Shown: piece by piece, positions 57,401 to 64,000 of the stretch
Layout of the letters: each line of letters begins with the position of its first letter
Position numbering within the stretch: position 1 is the stretch's first letter
Assembly: GCF_027579695.1 (NCBI RefSeq)
Contig: NC_083571.1
Location: forward strand, 49,152,390 to 49,216,389
Source: Neoarius graeffei
Lineage: Eukaryota; Chordata; Actinopteri; Siluriformes; Ariidae
Length of the DNA: 64,000 nt
Direction of reading: 5' to 3'
Notes under the pieces: generated by a model
Database searches by the model: none
Seen by the model: only the letters and a program-made list of their open reading frames with translations
What the model was told of the DNA's origin: nothing
Program-made: the position numbers and the translations under genes

Positions 57401-60400
57401 GGACAGTATTGCACCACATGACAGGGTGACCACAACTAACGAACAAAACTTTTGTTGTGTCCCAAACTGTATACTTATGTCCTGTTCTAGACAGTTATTG
57501 CAAAAGGTAGTTATTATAGACAGTAATAATACCAACTGGTTTTCCTATTCTGTTTAGTGCTTGAATTTTAAAAATCTCAAGTCGTCTGCAAACCTGTTTT
57601 GTGTATTCGTCTTCTGCATTTTCCATCCGTTATCCGTAACCGCTTATCCTATGCAGGGTCAAAGGCAAGCTGGAGCTTATCCCAGCTGACTATGAGTGAG
57701 AGACGGGGTACACCCTGGCCAGATTATCTCAGGGCTGACACAAGCAACAATTCACACTCACATTCACACCTACTGTATGATCAATTTAGAGCCACCAATT
57801 AGCCTAACCTGCATGTCTTTGGACTGTGGGGGAAACTGGAGCACCCGGAGGAAACCCACATAGACACAGGGCGAACATGCAAACTCCATATAGAAAGGGC
57901 CCCGTCGGCCACTGGGCTCGAGCCCAGAACCTTCTTGCTGTGAGGCGAGAGTGCTAACCACTACACCGCCGTGCCGCCCCTTCTGGATTTTCTAGAGCAG
58001 TAAATACTTTTGAACCTAAGGTCACTGTAATAGTTCCTGATGTGGGTGGAGCACAGAAGCATGGCAGGCGCGAGTTGATGTTCACATGCACACTTTATTT
58101 TCCTTATTTTAGCTTTTCAGCTGTACTCACTCACTCATACCATCACACACACAACACACACATGCGTCTGCTCTCCCCCTCCTTTTATGCTCCATCCCTG
58201 CAACAAACAAATGCATGCACACACACACACACACACACTCATTAATTGACACCAGGTGTAATGACTTAGCCACTTACCTTCCCCAACCCCGCCCTCCATT
58301 CACAAACTGACGCTTGGCCACGCCCCTGTTGCCACAGTCACCATTTTCTATTTGAGATGTAGCTCATAACAACACTCATGATGACAGTGGAAAGTTTTAA
58401 CAGAGAAGGCGCTTTAATATTGCTGTGCAAGGAGTCATTTTAGAGTTTGACTTGGAAACCAGATCAACAGGGATATTTTGGTGCTGACATGCCATCTAGT
58501 GGATATTGCTTTAAATTTTTCAGATGCGCATAGTTAGGTATGCAGGCAAGCATATGTAACACTGCAGCTCGGGTGGCTGAAGCTTCTGCATGAACAATTC
58601 ATGATTTGTCAAATGAAACCTTTGTGTGTTTTTTTTCTCCCACTTCAGTCTGTACCACTAAGTGTTGAAAAGCACAAACAGCTGATGACTGGGGTTCTGT
58701 CTGACCAACGGTTGACAGAGCTACAAAGACGGGGTGGGGCTTGGCTGGCTGGACTGGCTAATGGAACATCCAAACTGGCTCAGAGGTCACCAGACTGCAG
58801 GTAGCCGTAGAGACTGAATTAAATGAATAAAAACAGTATGTGACTCATTTCAAATTTTCCATTTGTATTTACAACCCCCATTTCCAGAAAAGTTGGTATA
58901 TTTTCCAAAATGCAATAAAAACAAAAACATGTGATTTGTTCATTCGTGTGAACTTTTATTAAACTGACAAAAGTACAAAGAAAAGATTTTCAAAAGTTTT
59001 ACTGACCAACTTAATTGGAGTTTGTAAATATAAACAAAGTTAGAATTTGATGCCTGCAGCACTCTCAAGTTGGGGCAGAGGCATGATTACCACTGCGTTA
59101 CATCATCTTTCCTTTTGTTAACACTTTTTAATCATATGGGAACTGAGGAAACTAATTGTTGCAGTTTTACAATCCAAATTTTTGTTCATTCTTGCTTGAT
59201 GCAAGACTTCAGCTGCTGAACAGTCCATGGTCACCATTGTCTGATTTTCCTCTTCAAGATGCACCATACATTCTCAATAGGAGACAGATTTGGACTAGTA
59301 GCAGGCCAGTCAAGCACACACACTCTGTGTCATGCTGTTGTAGCCCATGCAGAATGAGGCCTGACATTGTCCTGCTCAAATAAACATGGACTTCCCAGGA
59401 AGAGACATTGCCTTGATGGAAAAATATCTCTCTAAAATCCCAATATATGCCTGTGTGTCAATGGTACCTTCACACGCATGCAACTCACCCATGCCATGGG
59501 TACTGATGCATCCCCATACTGTCACAGATGCTGGCTTTTGCACCTTTTTCTGATTACAAACTGGATGGTCATGTTCACCTTTGGCACAGACAACTAAACA
59601 TCCAGTTTTCCAGAAAACAAATTGAAATGTGGACTCATTTGACCAAAGCACACGTTTCCACTGTCTTTCGGTCCACCTGAGATGAGATCGGCCCCAGAGA
59701 AATCAGCAGCATTTCTGCATAGAATTGATGAATGGCTTCCTCCTTGCATAATAAAGTTTCAGTTTGCATTTCTGGATGCAGCAGTGGACTGTGTTAAGGG
59801 ACAACAGTTTTCTGAAGTATTCCCAAGCCCATGTGGCTATATTTATCATGTTAGCATGACAGTTTCTCAGGCAGTGCCACCTGAGGGCTCGCAGGTCACG
59901 CACGTTCAACAATGGTTTTCAACCTTGCCCTTTATGCACTGAGATGTCTCAGAAATCCCTGAATCTTTTCACAATATTATGTACTGTAGATTTTGAAAGA
60001 TCCAAATTCTCTGCAATGTTGCACTGAGAAATATTCTTTTTGATTTGATTAACAATTGTCTCACGAATTTTAGCACAAAGGGGTGAACCACGACCCATCC
60101 TTGCTTGCAAACACTGAGCCTTTGGTGCATGCTCCTTTTATACTCAATCATGATACCATCACCTGTTACCAATTAACCTGCTTGTTGTGGAATATTTCAG
60201 AATGGTGTTACTTGAACATCCTATAAACTTTTCAGTCTTATTTTGTCTCTGTCCCAACTTTTTTTGAGTGTGTTACAGGCATGAAATTCTAACTTCTTTT
60301 ATGTTTGTAAAATACAATTAAGTTGGTCAGTAAAACTATTGAAAATCTTTTTTTGTACTTTTGTCAGTTAAATAAAGGTTCATGTTGATTAACAAATCAT

Positions 60401-60884
60401 AGATTTTTGTTTTTATTGCATTTTGGAAAATATCACAACTTTTCTGGATTTTTTTTTTTTTATGGTGAATCATTTACCCCACTAAAAAAAATTAGTGTTT
60501 TGACCCAACTCTCTTGTATGTGTTTCATATTTTAAGAGCTGCCTTGGCCGCAACCTCCAGTCTTTATGACAGTGTTGATGATTCACTCCATCGACTGGTG
60601 CGTGTTTCTAATCAGAGGAGTCATGACCTGGAAGCACTCAGTAGACTGGCAACTCTAGTGGACAAACTGGATAAGGTGCTCAAGATATTTCCAGTTTTGT
60701 GGAACTGATTTCTATACACCAATATATAAAGCTTCCATAGATTGCAAATCTCTCTCATCCTTAGTGTGAGAAAGAAATAGATCGTGTGCAGGAGCAACTG
60801 GAGGAATATAAAGATCCTCCTCTATCATTAAGCCGCCTCTCACTCAAACAGCAGAAGTTCAAAAGCTTCAGGGAATCTACCATG

Positions 60885-60930
<46 letters not shown>

Positions 60931-63785
60931 AAATGAAGGTATATAAACTATGTCACTGACAAAATTGTATGTGCAGGAACTCCACAGTGAGACATTAATG
61001 GTGCTGGGTGAGGTGGAGAGCTGGTCCGAACTGGAATGGGGAGGTCTAACGGCAGTCCTTAAGCGACTTCCATCAATCAGAGAGAAAGTGAGAGGAACAT
61101 CTCACCGCCTGTCTGACTGCTGGACCCAACTGGACAACACCCAAAGACTACTGTCCACTCTTACTGAGGTACCGCATGCACATACACCACATAAGTATTC
61201 ACTTCCATCCCCACACAAGCACTTATCTAATACTAACACCTCCTCCATCTACAGGCCTCCCAGTGGTGTGATGTGGTCTCTTCCTCCTCTCCCCACTCCC
61301 CGCCTTCCTCTCCTCTGTCCTCTCTCCCTCCCATCCCTCCATCACGTTTCCAAGATGCACGAGCTTTGGCTCTTGAGCTTGGTGGCGGTGCTCTGTTGGA
61401 CCTCTGGGCCCAGACCCTGGATCGTTACCAACACACACTAGCACAATTCAAGACCCGCATGCTCCAGGCTGAACGTGGCATTCCCCCCATCCAGGGTCAG
61501 GATCCCAGTGTGGCCATGACACAGGCACCAAAAACATCTGTCTCCAGTACCTCTAGTTTGTGGGAGATAGAGGGAGAGGGAGATGGAGAGTGGTGTGGAG
61601 GAGGAGGGGAAGGAGGGATGCAGTCTTGGGGCTCGCTAGCCTCACTGTTCCGTCCACAGAACTGCTCAACGCTGAAGATAGGTGAAGAGAAGAAAAAGGA
61701 GGGGGCTGCAGGGACTGTGGGGGGAGGAAAGTTCCTGCAGAACTTGCTCAACCCAAGCAAGAAGAGTGTGAGTGGTGGTTTCTACATGTATCTGAGAGCA
61801 GTCGTTGCATTGTTAAGAAAATGTATCACAGTGAAACGAGAGGCTTTGTGTTTGTGATAGTGTGGAGGGTTCTGACTCTGAATCCACTACCAAGAACTGT
61901 TTTTATTTCATCATTGTAAGACTTACCAGACAGGCATTTGTGTTAGTGAGGCAAGGAAATAGAATTATAATCCATATCAATCCATATCACCAATCAAAGC
62001 ATAACAGGAACAGAAAAAAAAAGCACACACACACACACAAAAAAAAAAACCACAAGCAGAAGGTTTTGGGTAACAGGAATCACCAAAGAAGGAAAGTGAA
62101 CTTAGGACTGTGTTAGAAATTCATAGAGTTCACAAAAACACTAGATGAAAAAATGACAAGTGAAATGTACTCCAATGGGTAAGAACACCACCTGGGAGAG
62201 CAGTTATGGCTGGGGCAGAGCCGTGTCCCACAGCCCCACTGGGTTTCTTAAAGCAGGGTGGATCTAACTAGGTGCTGCAGTCCAGGTAGGGATTGGCTAA
62301 TAGCAAGAGCTGAGGGTATAACTAGATCCTCCACCTAATTGTGCAGTTTGGCATGGAGTCAGGCTAGAGCTAGATTGCACAAAGATTGGAGCAATAAACA
62401 GACTGAAAAAATGTGAGAGAGAACACAGACATCTCCATTCACCAAAGGCAGAGGGTCAGACATCAGCAAGACAGCATCTGGAACTTTGATAGGACAACAC
62501 CACAGTCGTGACAGAATATACAGAGCATGCTGCTAGAACGGAGAGTGGACCACCAAGGATGGTGCCAGATATCCAATTCCTTTCAGGCTTCATTTGGGTT
62601 GGAAACACCAGTGAAATCTGAATGGTTAAAGTATGAACACATTTTCACAATAAACAAGGGAAGTAGTCAGGCCAGAGAGCATAAGCTGTGTTATGTGGCA
62701 ATCATTTATCAAACTCTGATATAGAATGTTATGCAGTTATTAATAGACAAGCAAGTTTTTAGGGTTTATATTTTTTAGTTAACTGCATTTACTATTTTTA
62801 TTTATGAAAAATAAAATTTCCTGTGGGCGGCACGGTGGTGTAGTGGTTAGCGCTGTCGCCTCACAGCAAGAAGGTCCGGGTTCGAGCCCCGTGGCTGGCG
62901 AGGGCCTTTCTGTGCGGAGTTTGCATGTTCTCCCCGTGTCCGCGTGGGTTTCCTCCGGGTGCTCCGGTTTCCCCCACAGTCCAAAGACATGCAGGCTAGG
63001 TTAACTGGTGACTCTAAATTGACTGTAGGTGTGAATGTGAGTGTGAATGGTTGTCTGTGTCTATGTGTCAGCCCTATGATGACCTGGCGACTTGTCCAGG
63101 GTGTACACCGCCTTTCGCCCATAGTCAGCTGGGATAGGCTCCAGCTTGCCTGCGACCCTGTAGGACAGGATAAAGCAGCTAGAGATAATGAGATGAGAAA
63201 ATTTCCTGTTGGTAACTAGATTTTGACAAAATTCTATTAGTTTTCCTCAAGACTTTTTTGTAGTGGACTCAACATTTGCCTCCTACTGTGTTTAATACAC
63301 CACACAATCACACTGGGGAGTTTTTCTGTCTGCATGCAAGTTGTATAATTATAATGTCCTTTTGTTCATAGCAAATAAGCTTTCCTTTCCCTTCGCCTCA
63401 TTTAGCCCACTGAAGCCCCCCTCCCTCCTAAACCACCTCGAAGACGTCACCCAAGCTTTGACCTCCAAGCCCTGCTGGCACCCCGTCGTTCAGCTGCAGC
63501 TACACCAAAGCCAGCAGAGGCGCCGCTTGGTGTGAGCAGCCGCTCATCTCCCCTGTCCTGGCTGGGGAGGAAAGCCGTAGCTGAGCCTATCCTCATGGCA
63601 GGGATTGCGACAGCTGTACCAGGATGGAAGGAAGAGAAAGTTGGAGGAGGGGGTGTGTTGATAAGGGGCGTGGAGGTCAGCAGTAAAGAGGTGGCAGATC
63701 ATACAGGGTTTACCAGACAGCACGTGCTGCTTGGTCGGACCGAAAGAGAGACAGGAGTGGAGAGGCCTGGCACTACGGCGCAGAG
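43382..63785 (+). CDS. arhgef40: arhgef40 (SOLO) Rho guanine nucleotide exchange factor, 17 exons, both ends missing
   Basis: Seventeen exons with consensus AG/GT borders join in one frame into about 1390 codons (4172 nt if exon 5 ends at 49763). The N-terminus ([47 protein letters not shown]) and the end ([28 protein letters not shown]) match vertebrate ARHGEF40/SOLO as I remember it. Order seen: conserved N-terminal module (exons 1-3), acidic then basic low-complexity region (exons 4-5), SEC14/CRAL-TRIO-like region (exons 6-10), spectrin-like helices (exons 11-16), linker (exon 17). Family knowledge: the protein activates RhoA-type GTPases through a DH-PH unit and acts on actin and keratin networks. 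That unit lies beyond the right edge. The start codon is upstream and not proven. PLEKHG4 and PLEKHG4B are related paralogues and the main alternative. No coding break was seen, so the gene looks functional. Confidence 0.85.
43816..43923 (+). CDS. arhgef40: arhgef40 exon 2
   Basis: 108 nt, phase 0/0, encoding 36 residues from [10 protein letters not shown] to LHRLQQHAC, continuous with the LLSQ end of the previous exon. The acceptor ttcag follows a (TG)n run that takes the place of a normal pyrimidine tract. The donor is TGT|gtaagt. Confidence 0.88.
43924..45906. other. arhgef40 intron 2 as seen; dispersed repeat, poly-G and (GA)n
   Basis: A copy of the unnamed dispersed repeat lies at about 44345-44460. 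A run of 23 G lies at 44906-44928, (GA)n at about 44979-45000 and (GGTT)n at 45498-45520. No other feature. Confidence 0.6.
45907..46192 (+). CDS. arhgef40: arhgef40 exon 3
   Basis: 286 nt, starting in phase 0 and ending in phase 1. It encodes [18 protein letters not shown] to [10 protein letters not shown], the most conserved part of the N-terminal module ([30 protein letters not shown]). Acceptor ctttttcag, donor GAG|AAG|gtgaac. Confidence 0.9.
46193..47252. other. arhgef40 intron, (AAAC)n tract
   Basis: AAAC repeats at 46559-46600. Nothing else recognised. Confidence 0.5.
47253..48504 (+). CDS. arhgef40: arhgef40 exon 4, large low-complexity exon
   Basis: 1252 nt, phase 1 in and phase 2 out. 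It opens with [20 protein letters not shown], the conserved continuation of exon 3 ([12 protein letters not shown]). It then runs through an acidic stretch ([15 protein letters not shown]), a basic stretch ([16 protein letters not shown]) and long Ser/Gly/Asn/Lys-rich sequence likely to be disordered. The reading frame stays open for the whole exon. A hAT MITE begins 12 bp after the donor. Confidence 0.88.
48517..48961. mobile_element. hAT MITE with CAGAGGTGGGTAGAGTA ends
   Basis: CAGAGGTGGGTAGAGTA at 48517 is mirrored by ACTACCCACCTCTG ending at 48961. Flanks AACATCAC and AACATTCC agree at 6 of 8 positions. The interior holds ACTTGAGTAAAAGTATACTT repeats typical of this family. It begins 12 bp after the exon 4 donor. 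Confidence 0.8.
49003..49037. repeat. (TTA)n microsatellite
   Basis: About twelve ATT units with one interruption. Confidence 0.85.
49090..49420 (-). pseudogene. Tc1-like transposase fragment, C-terminal end
   Basis: On the minus strand [11 protein letters not shown] (second catalytic Asp) and, after a shift, [19 protein letters not shown] (catalytic Glu). It lies in the intron between exons 4 and 5. Confidence 0.75.
49519..49763 (+). CDS. arhgef40: arhgef40 exon 5, basic low-complexity exon
   Basis: The acceptor gcttatag is followed by [18 protein letters not shown]..., completing the AG|G codon from exon 4. The donor is ambiguous: GAG|gtttgt at 49763 and AAG|gttgtt at 49790 both leave phase 1 and join in frame to exon 6. 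I give the shorter form; the longer one adds nine residues (LSESNNSQG region). RNA would decide. Confidence 0.75.
49844..50026 (+). CDS. arhgef40: arhgef40 exon 6
   Basis: 183 nt after the acceptor taattggcag, phase 1/1. It encodes [15 protein letters not shown]..., a Ser/Pro-rich stretch, then [19 protein letters not shown]. The last segment starts the conserved SEC14/CRAL-TRIO-like region (compare family 'WDLMASGFLILTGG'). Confidence 0.82.
50116..50230 (+). CDS. arhgef40: arhgef40 exon 7
   Basis: 115 nt, phase 1 in and phase 2 out. It encodes [20 protein letters not shown] and [15 protein letters not shown], the core of the SEC14-like fold (a strand followed by the helix of the 'TLHYLHSLL' region in the human protein). 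A Tc1 MITE begins 16 bp after the donor. Confidence 0.87.
50246..50792. mobile_element. Tc1/mariner MITE with CAGTACC ends
   Basis: CAGTACCAGAGAAAAGTTTTG at the left and the mirror of CTGTACCAGTCAAATGTTTG at the right, with TA on both sides. It lies in the intron after exon 7, 16 bp from the donor. Confidence 0.75.
50793..51259. other. intronic, nothing recognised
   Basis: AT-rich sequence without a recognised repeat. Confidence 0.4.
51418..52936 (-). mobile_element. Kolobok-type element with THAP ORF, TTAA target
   Basis: TTAA lies at 51414-51417 and 52937-52940. The ends AGGAGATACGCAGAAC and mirror are perfect for 16 bp. TTAA targets, AGG-type termini and a THAP protein together are the hallmarks of the Kolobok superfamily. 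No catalytic transposase domain is present, so it is non-autonomous or decayed. Confidence 0.75.
52349..52666 (-). CDS. THAP-domain protein of the Kolobok-type element
   Basis: 105 residues from ATG at 52666. [12 protein letters not shown] supplies the first zinc ligands (C-x4-C), [10 protein letters not shown] and WSLLCSAHF the rest (C-x2-H), and GAVPTI the closing AVPxI motif. A complete THAP zinc-finger DNA-binding domain of about 85 residues is therefore present. A basic tail ([13 protein letters not shown]) follows and the ORF ends without a catalytic domain. In its family the domain binds the element's own ends. Whether this short ORF is expressed from the arhgef40 intron is unknown. 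Confidence 0.75.
   Translation of the reverse strand: MPRRCVAGTCSNTTKGGFTLHSWPKNVQTAKIWTCFARSSWAHWAPTKWSLLCSAHFTEDLYKTSDLLRSVGYKPVLKEGAVPTIKGKENYKKRKVSSVAPVLRV
53530..54192. mobile_element. probable second Kolobok-type MITE
   Basis: The right end AAATGACTTCAGTTCTCCT is followed by TTAA (54193-54196), the same AGGAG-type terminus as the element at 51418. The left end is degraded and approximate. Internal halves share CTTGTGCGAGAC and CTCGCACAAG inverted sequence (53700, 53970). Confidence 0.45.
54362..54492. repeat. (GT)n and (CTTT)n microsatellites before exon 8
   Basis: GT units at 54362-54394, CTTT units at about 54418-54492. The latter ends 5 bp before the exon 8 acceptor AG. Confidence 0.95.
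54498..54591 (+). CDS. arhgef40: arhgef40 exon 8
   Basis: 94 nt, phase 2 in and phase 0 out. It encodes [20 protein letters not shown] and [12 protein letters not shown]; the strand 'LTVLVDSRQ' matches 'LSVLLDLRQ' of the human protein. The acceptor tcatcag sits directly after a (CTTT)n microsatellite that serves as its pyrimidine tract. Confidence 0.88.
54592..55184. other. intronic, inverted-repeat-like sequence
   Basis: TATTCCACGAAACCGAGTCG at about 54629 and CACTGAATGTGGATA/TATCCACATTCACTG near 55118 and 54735 suggest a degraded TIR element (about 54625-55130). Not classified. Confidence 0.35.
55185..55271 (+). CDS. arhgef40: arhgef40 exon 9
   Basis: 87 nt, phase 0/0, encoding [20 protein letters not shown] to YNLDGIE. 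The acceptor gtgtgttcag follows a TG-rich tract and the donor is GAG|gtgccc. 'CVLILTEE' corresponds to a central strand of the SEC14-like region. Confidence 0.85.
55439..55555 (+). CDS. arhgef40: arhgef40 exon 10
   Basis: 117 nt, phase 0/0, after the acceptor ctcacacag. It encodes [39 protein letters not shown], closing the SEC14-like region (DWLSFR matches 'SHWVEIH' of the family). Donor CTG|gtgaga. Confidence 0.87.
56099..56465 (-). repeat. V-SINE copy 9, CCAT-tail subfamily
   Basis: GCTTTGGAGTTCC (56086-56098) and GCTTTGCAGTTCC (56466-56478) form a 12/13 target duplication. Full-length copy in the exon 10-11 intron. Confidence 0.9.
56515..56720. repeat. unnamed dispersed repeat, copy 5
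   Basis: GAATAAAGCACTTCCGGATG, CTGATAATTTTCCTATAACACC and CCTGTTATGTTTTATTCCTT correspond to the copy at 25390. Confidence 0.5.
56862..56960 (+). CDS. arhgef40: arhgef40 exon 11
   Basis: 99 nt, phase 0/0, encoding [20 protein letters not shown] to PLPDCIK. This is a heptad-like helix that begins the spectrin-repeat-like region. Acceptor gtgtgtag, donor AAG|gtaatg. Confidence 0.87.
57624..57980 (-). repeat. V-SINE copy 10
   Basis: TTCTGCATTTTC (57612-57623) and TTCTGGATTTTC (57981-57992) flank it. It has small internal deletions. Confidence 0.88.
58026..58336 (-). mobile_element. solo LTR with perfect GTCAC target duplication
   Basis: GTCAC lies at 58021-58025 and 58337-58341. On the minus strand it begins TGTGGCAACAGGGGCGTGG and ends AGGAACTATTACA. 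It has a TATA-like CATAAAAGG (about 58184-58192) and the signal AATAAAG (about 58095), in the right order for an LTR promoter and polyadenylation site. No internal region remains, so recombination between two LTRs is the likely origin. It lies in the exon 11-12 intron. Confidence 0.82.
58649..58800 (+). CDS. arhgef40: arhgef40 exon 12
   Basis: 152 nt, phase 0 in and phase 2 out. It encodes [39 protein letters not shown], close to 'DPRLTALQRDGGAILMRL' of the family. Acceptor ccacttcag, donor CAG|gtagcc. Confidence 0.9.
58872..60450 (-). mobile_element. Tc1-like transposon copy in arhgef40 intron 12
   Basis: The left end CAACCCCCATTTCCAGAAAA follows TA. The right end is cut after ACTTTTCTGGA and replaced by a T run. 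It is the same family as 26947-29315. The minus-strand transposase includes VLWSNESTF (Asp to Asn), [16 protein letters not shown] and a degraded C-terminus. It is not functional. Confidence 0.88.
60537..60675 (+). CDS. arhgef40: arhgef40 exon 13
   Basis: 139 nt, phase 2 in and phase 0 out. It encodes [40 protein letters not shown], matching 'EVDEAIHQLVRLSNL' of the family. The acceptor is tattttaag; an alternative AG two bases on would break the frame. Donor AAG|gtgctc. Confidence 0.87.
60765..60884 (+). CDS. arhgef40: arhgef40 exon 14
   Basis: 120 nt, phase 0/0, encoding [20 protein letters not shown] to FRESTM. It is helical and charged, as in spectrin-like repeats. The donor ATG|gtgagt runs straight into a (GT)n repeat. 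Confidence 0.87.
60885..60929. repeat. (GT)n microsatellite at the exon 14 donor
   Basis: The donor gtgagt grades into about twenty GT units. Confidence 0.95.
60977..61168 (+). CDS. arhgef40: arhgef40 exon 15
   Basis: 192 nt, phase 0/0, encoding [38 protein letters not shown] and [20 protein letters not shown]. Amphipathic helices of the spectrin-like region. Acceptor atgtgcag, donor GAG|gtaccg. Confidence 0.88.
61255..61767 (+). CDS. arhgef40: arhgef40 exon 16
   Basis: 513 nt, phase 0/0. It encodes a Ser/Pro-rich start, then [20 protein letters not shown] (compare '[20 protein letters not shown]'), then acidic and Gly-rich low complexity, ending [12 protein letters not shown]. Acceptor catctacag, donor AGT|gtgagt. 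Confidence 0.88.
61768..62824. other. arhgef40 intron 16 left part, no gene
   Basis: A-rich and (CA)n sequence at about 62018-62050. The rest is unremarkable. Confidence 0.45.
62825..63197 (+). repeat. V-SINE copy 11, full length, 12-bp target duplication
   Basis: AAAATTTCCTGT at 62813-62824 is repeated exactly at 63198-63209. It is among the best-preserved copies, so a recent insertion. Confidence 0.93.
63406..63785 (+). CDS. arhgef40: arhgef40 exon 17 (last exon in the window)
   Basis: 380 nt, phase 0 in and phase 2 out. It encodes a Pro/Arg-rich stretch ([20 protein letters not shown]) and the conserved linker [18 protein letters not shown] followed by [10 protein letters not shown], which in the family sits just before the DH domain. 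Acceptor ctcatttag, donor CAG|AG|gtatgc. The following exon is outside the window. Confidence 0.9.
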
Positions 63786-63917
63786 GTATGCATGTGTTTT
63801 AGAGACTATATGTGGTTTTAAGGATAAGTTTTAATCTGACGTGTAGACTTTGATTATGATTATGGAACTTCATGTTCTGCTTGCTACTTTACAATAGACA
63901 CTGATTCAGGCTATTTC

Positions 63918-63918
<1 letters not shown>

Positions 63919-63969
<51 letters not shown>
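63919..63969. repeat. (GT)n microsatellite in the last intron
   Basis: About 25 GT units. The flanking 63786-64000 is intron with no other feature. Confidence 0.95.
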
Positions 63970-63971
<2 letters not shown>

Positions 63972-64000
63972 CATCATGCACTGCCTTCAATGACTTATTT

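Overview
This is a piece of a teleost fish nuclear genome. The evidence is a spliced vertebrate gene with consensus GT/AG introns, many fish-type Tc1, hAT, Kolobok and ISL2EU-like DNA transposons, at least eleven copies of a tRNA-derived SINE of the V-SINE type, and abundant (CA)n and (TA)n microsatellites. The mixture resembles otophysan fish such as catfishes, but the species cannot be fixed from the sequence alone. No bacterial operon, CRISPR array or intact viral genome was seen.

One host gene is present: the right third (43382-63785, + strand) holds 17 coding exons of a Rho-family guanine nucleotide exchange factor that I recognise as arhgef40 (SOLO). All 16 exon junctions keep the reading frame. 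The visible part encodes about 1390 residues: the conserved N-terminal module, a long low-complexity exon 4, a SEC14/CRAL-TRIO-like stretch (exons 6-10), a spectrin-repeat-like helical stretch (exons 11-16) and the linker just before the Dbl-homology domain. The DH and PH domains lie beyond the right edge. The start codon is also missing, because the first recognised exon opens in phase 0 without a Met. One candidate first exon ends in ATG|gtaagt at 12915-12917, which would make intron 1 about 30 kb.

The left two thirds (1-43381) is almost entirely transposon-derived. From left to right: a truncated Ty3/gypsy-type provirus on the minus strand (1-1828); a TIR element with a nested, helicase-bearing element (2520-4879); a Tc1 relic split by a nest of elements several layers deep (5427-10615); Tc1 MITEs and SINEs (10736-12500); a retroposon split by a SINE and a hAT (13620-14935); a Tc1 relic broken up between 17150 and 24400; a nearly complete Tc1 copy (19231-21222); a hAT MITE (24604-25369); a Tc1 relic split by an ISL2EU-like element with a GC-rich minisatellite (26947-29315); an unresolved LTR-like block (29540-31160); two Tc1 elements (32319-33877 and 36995-38595); and a 5'-truncated LINE (40650-41586).

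The introns of the host gene carry more of the same: a hAT MITE 12 bp after a splice donor, a Kolobok-type element with a THAP-domain ORF, a solo LTR with a perfect 5-bp target duplication, another Tc1 copy and four SINEs. Clear target-site duplications make the insertion order readable in many places. The most interesting signals are the nested insertions, a SINE combining tRNA-like and 5S-rRNA-like parts, a miniature element carrying a RecQ-like helicase start, two elements with ISL2EU-like ends that carry different gene relics (YqaJ-associated and THAP), and a dispersed repeat family that I cannot name.
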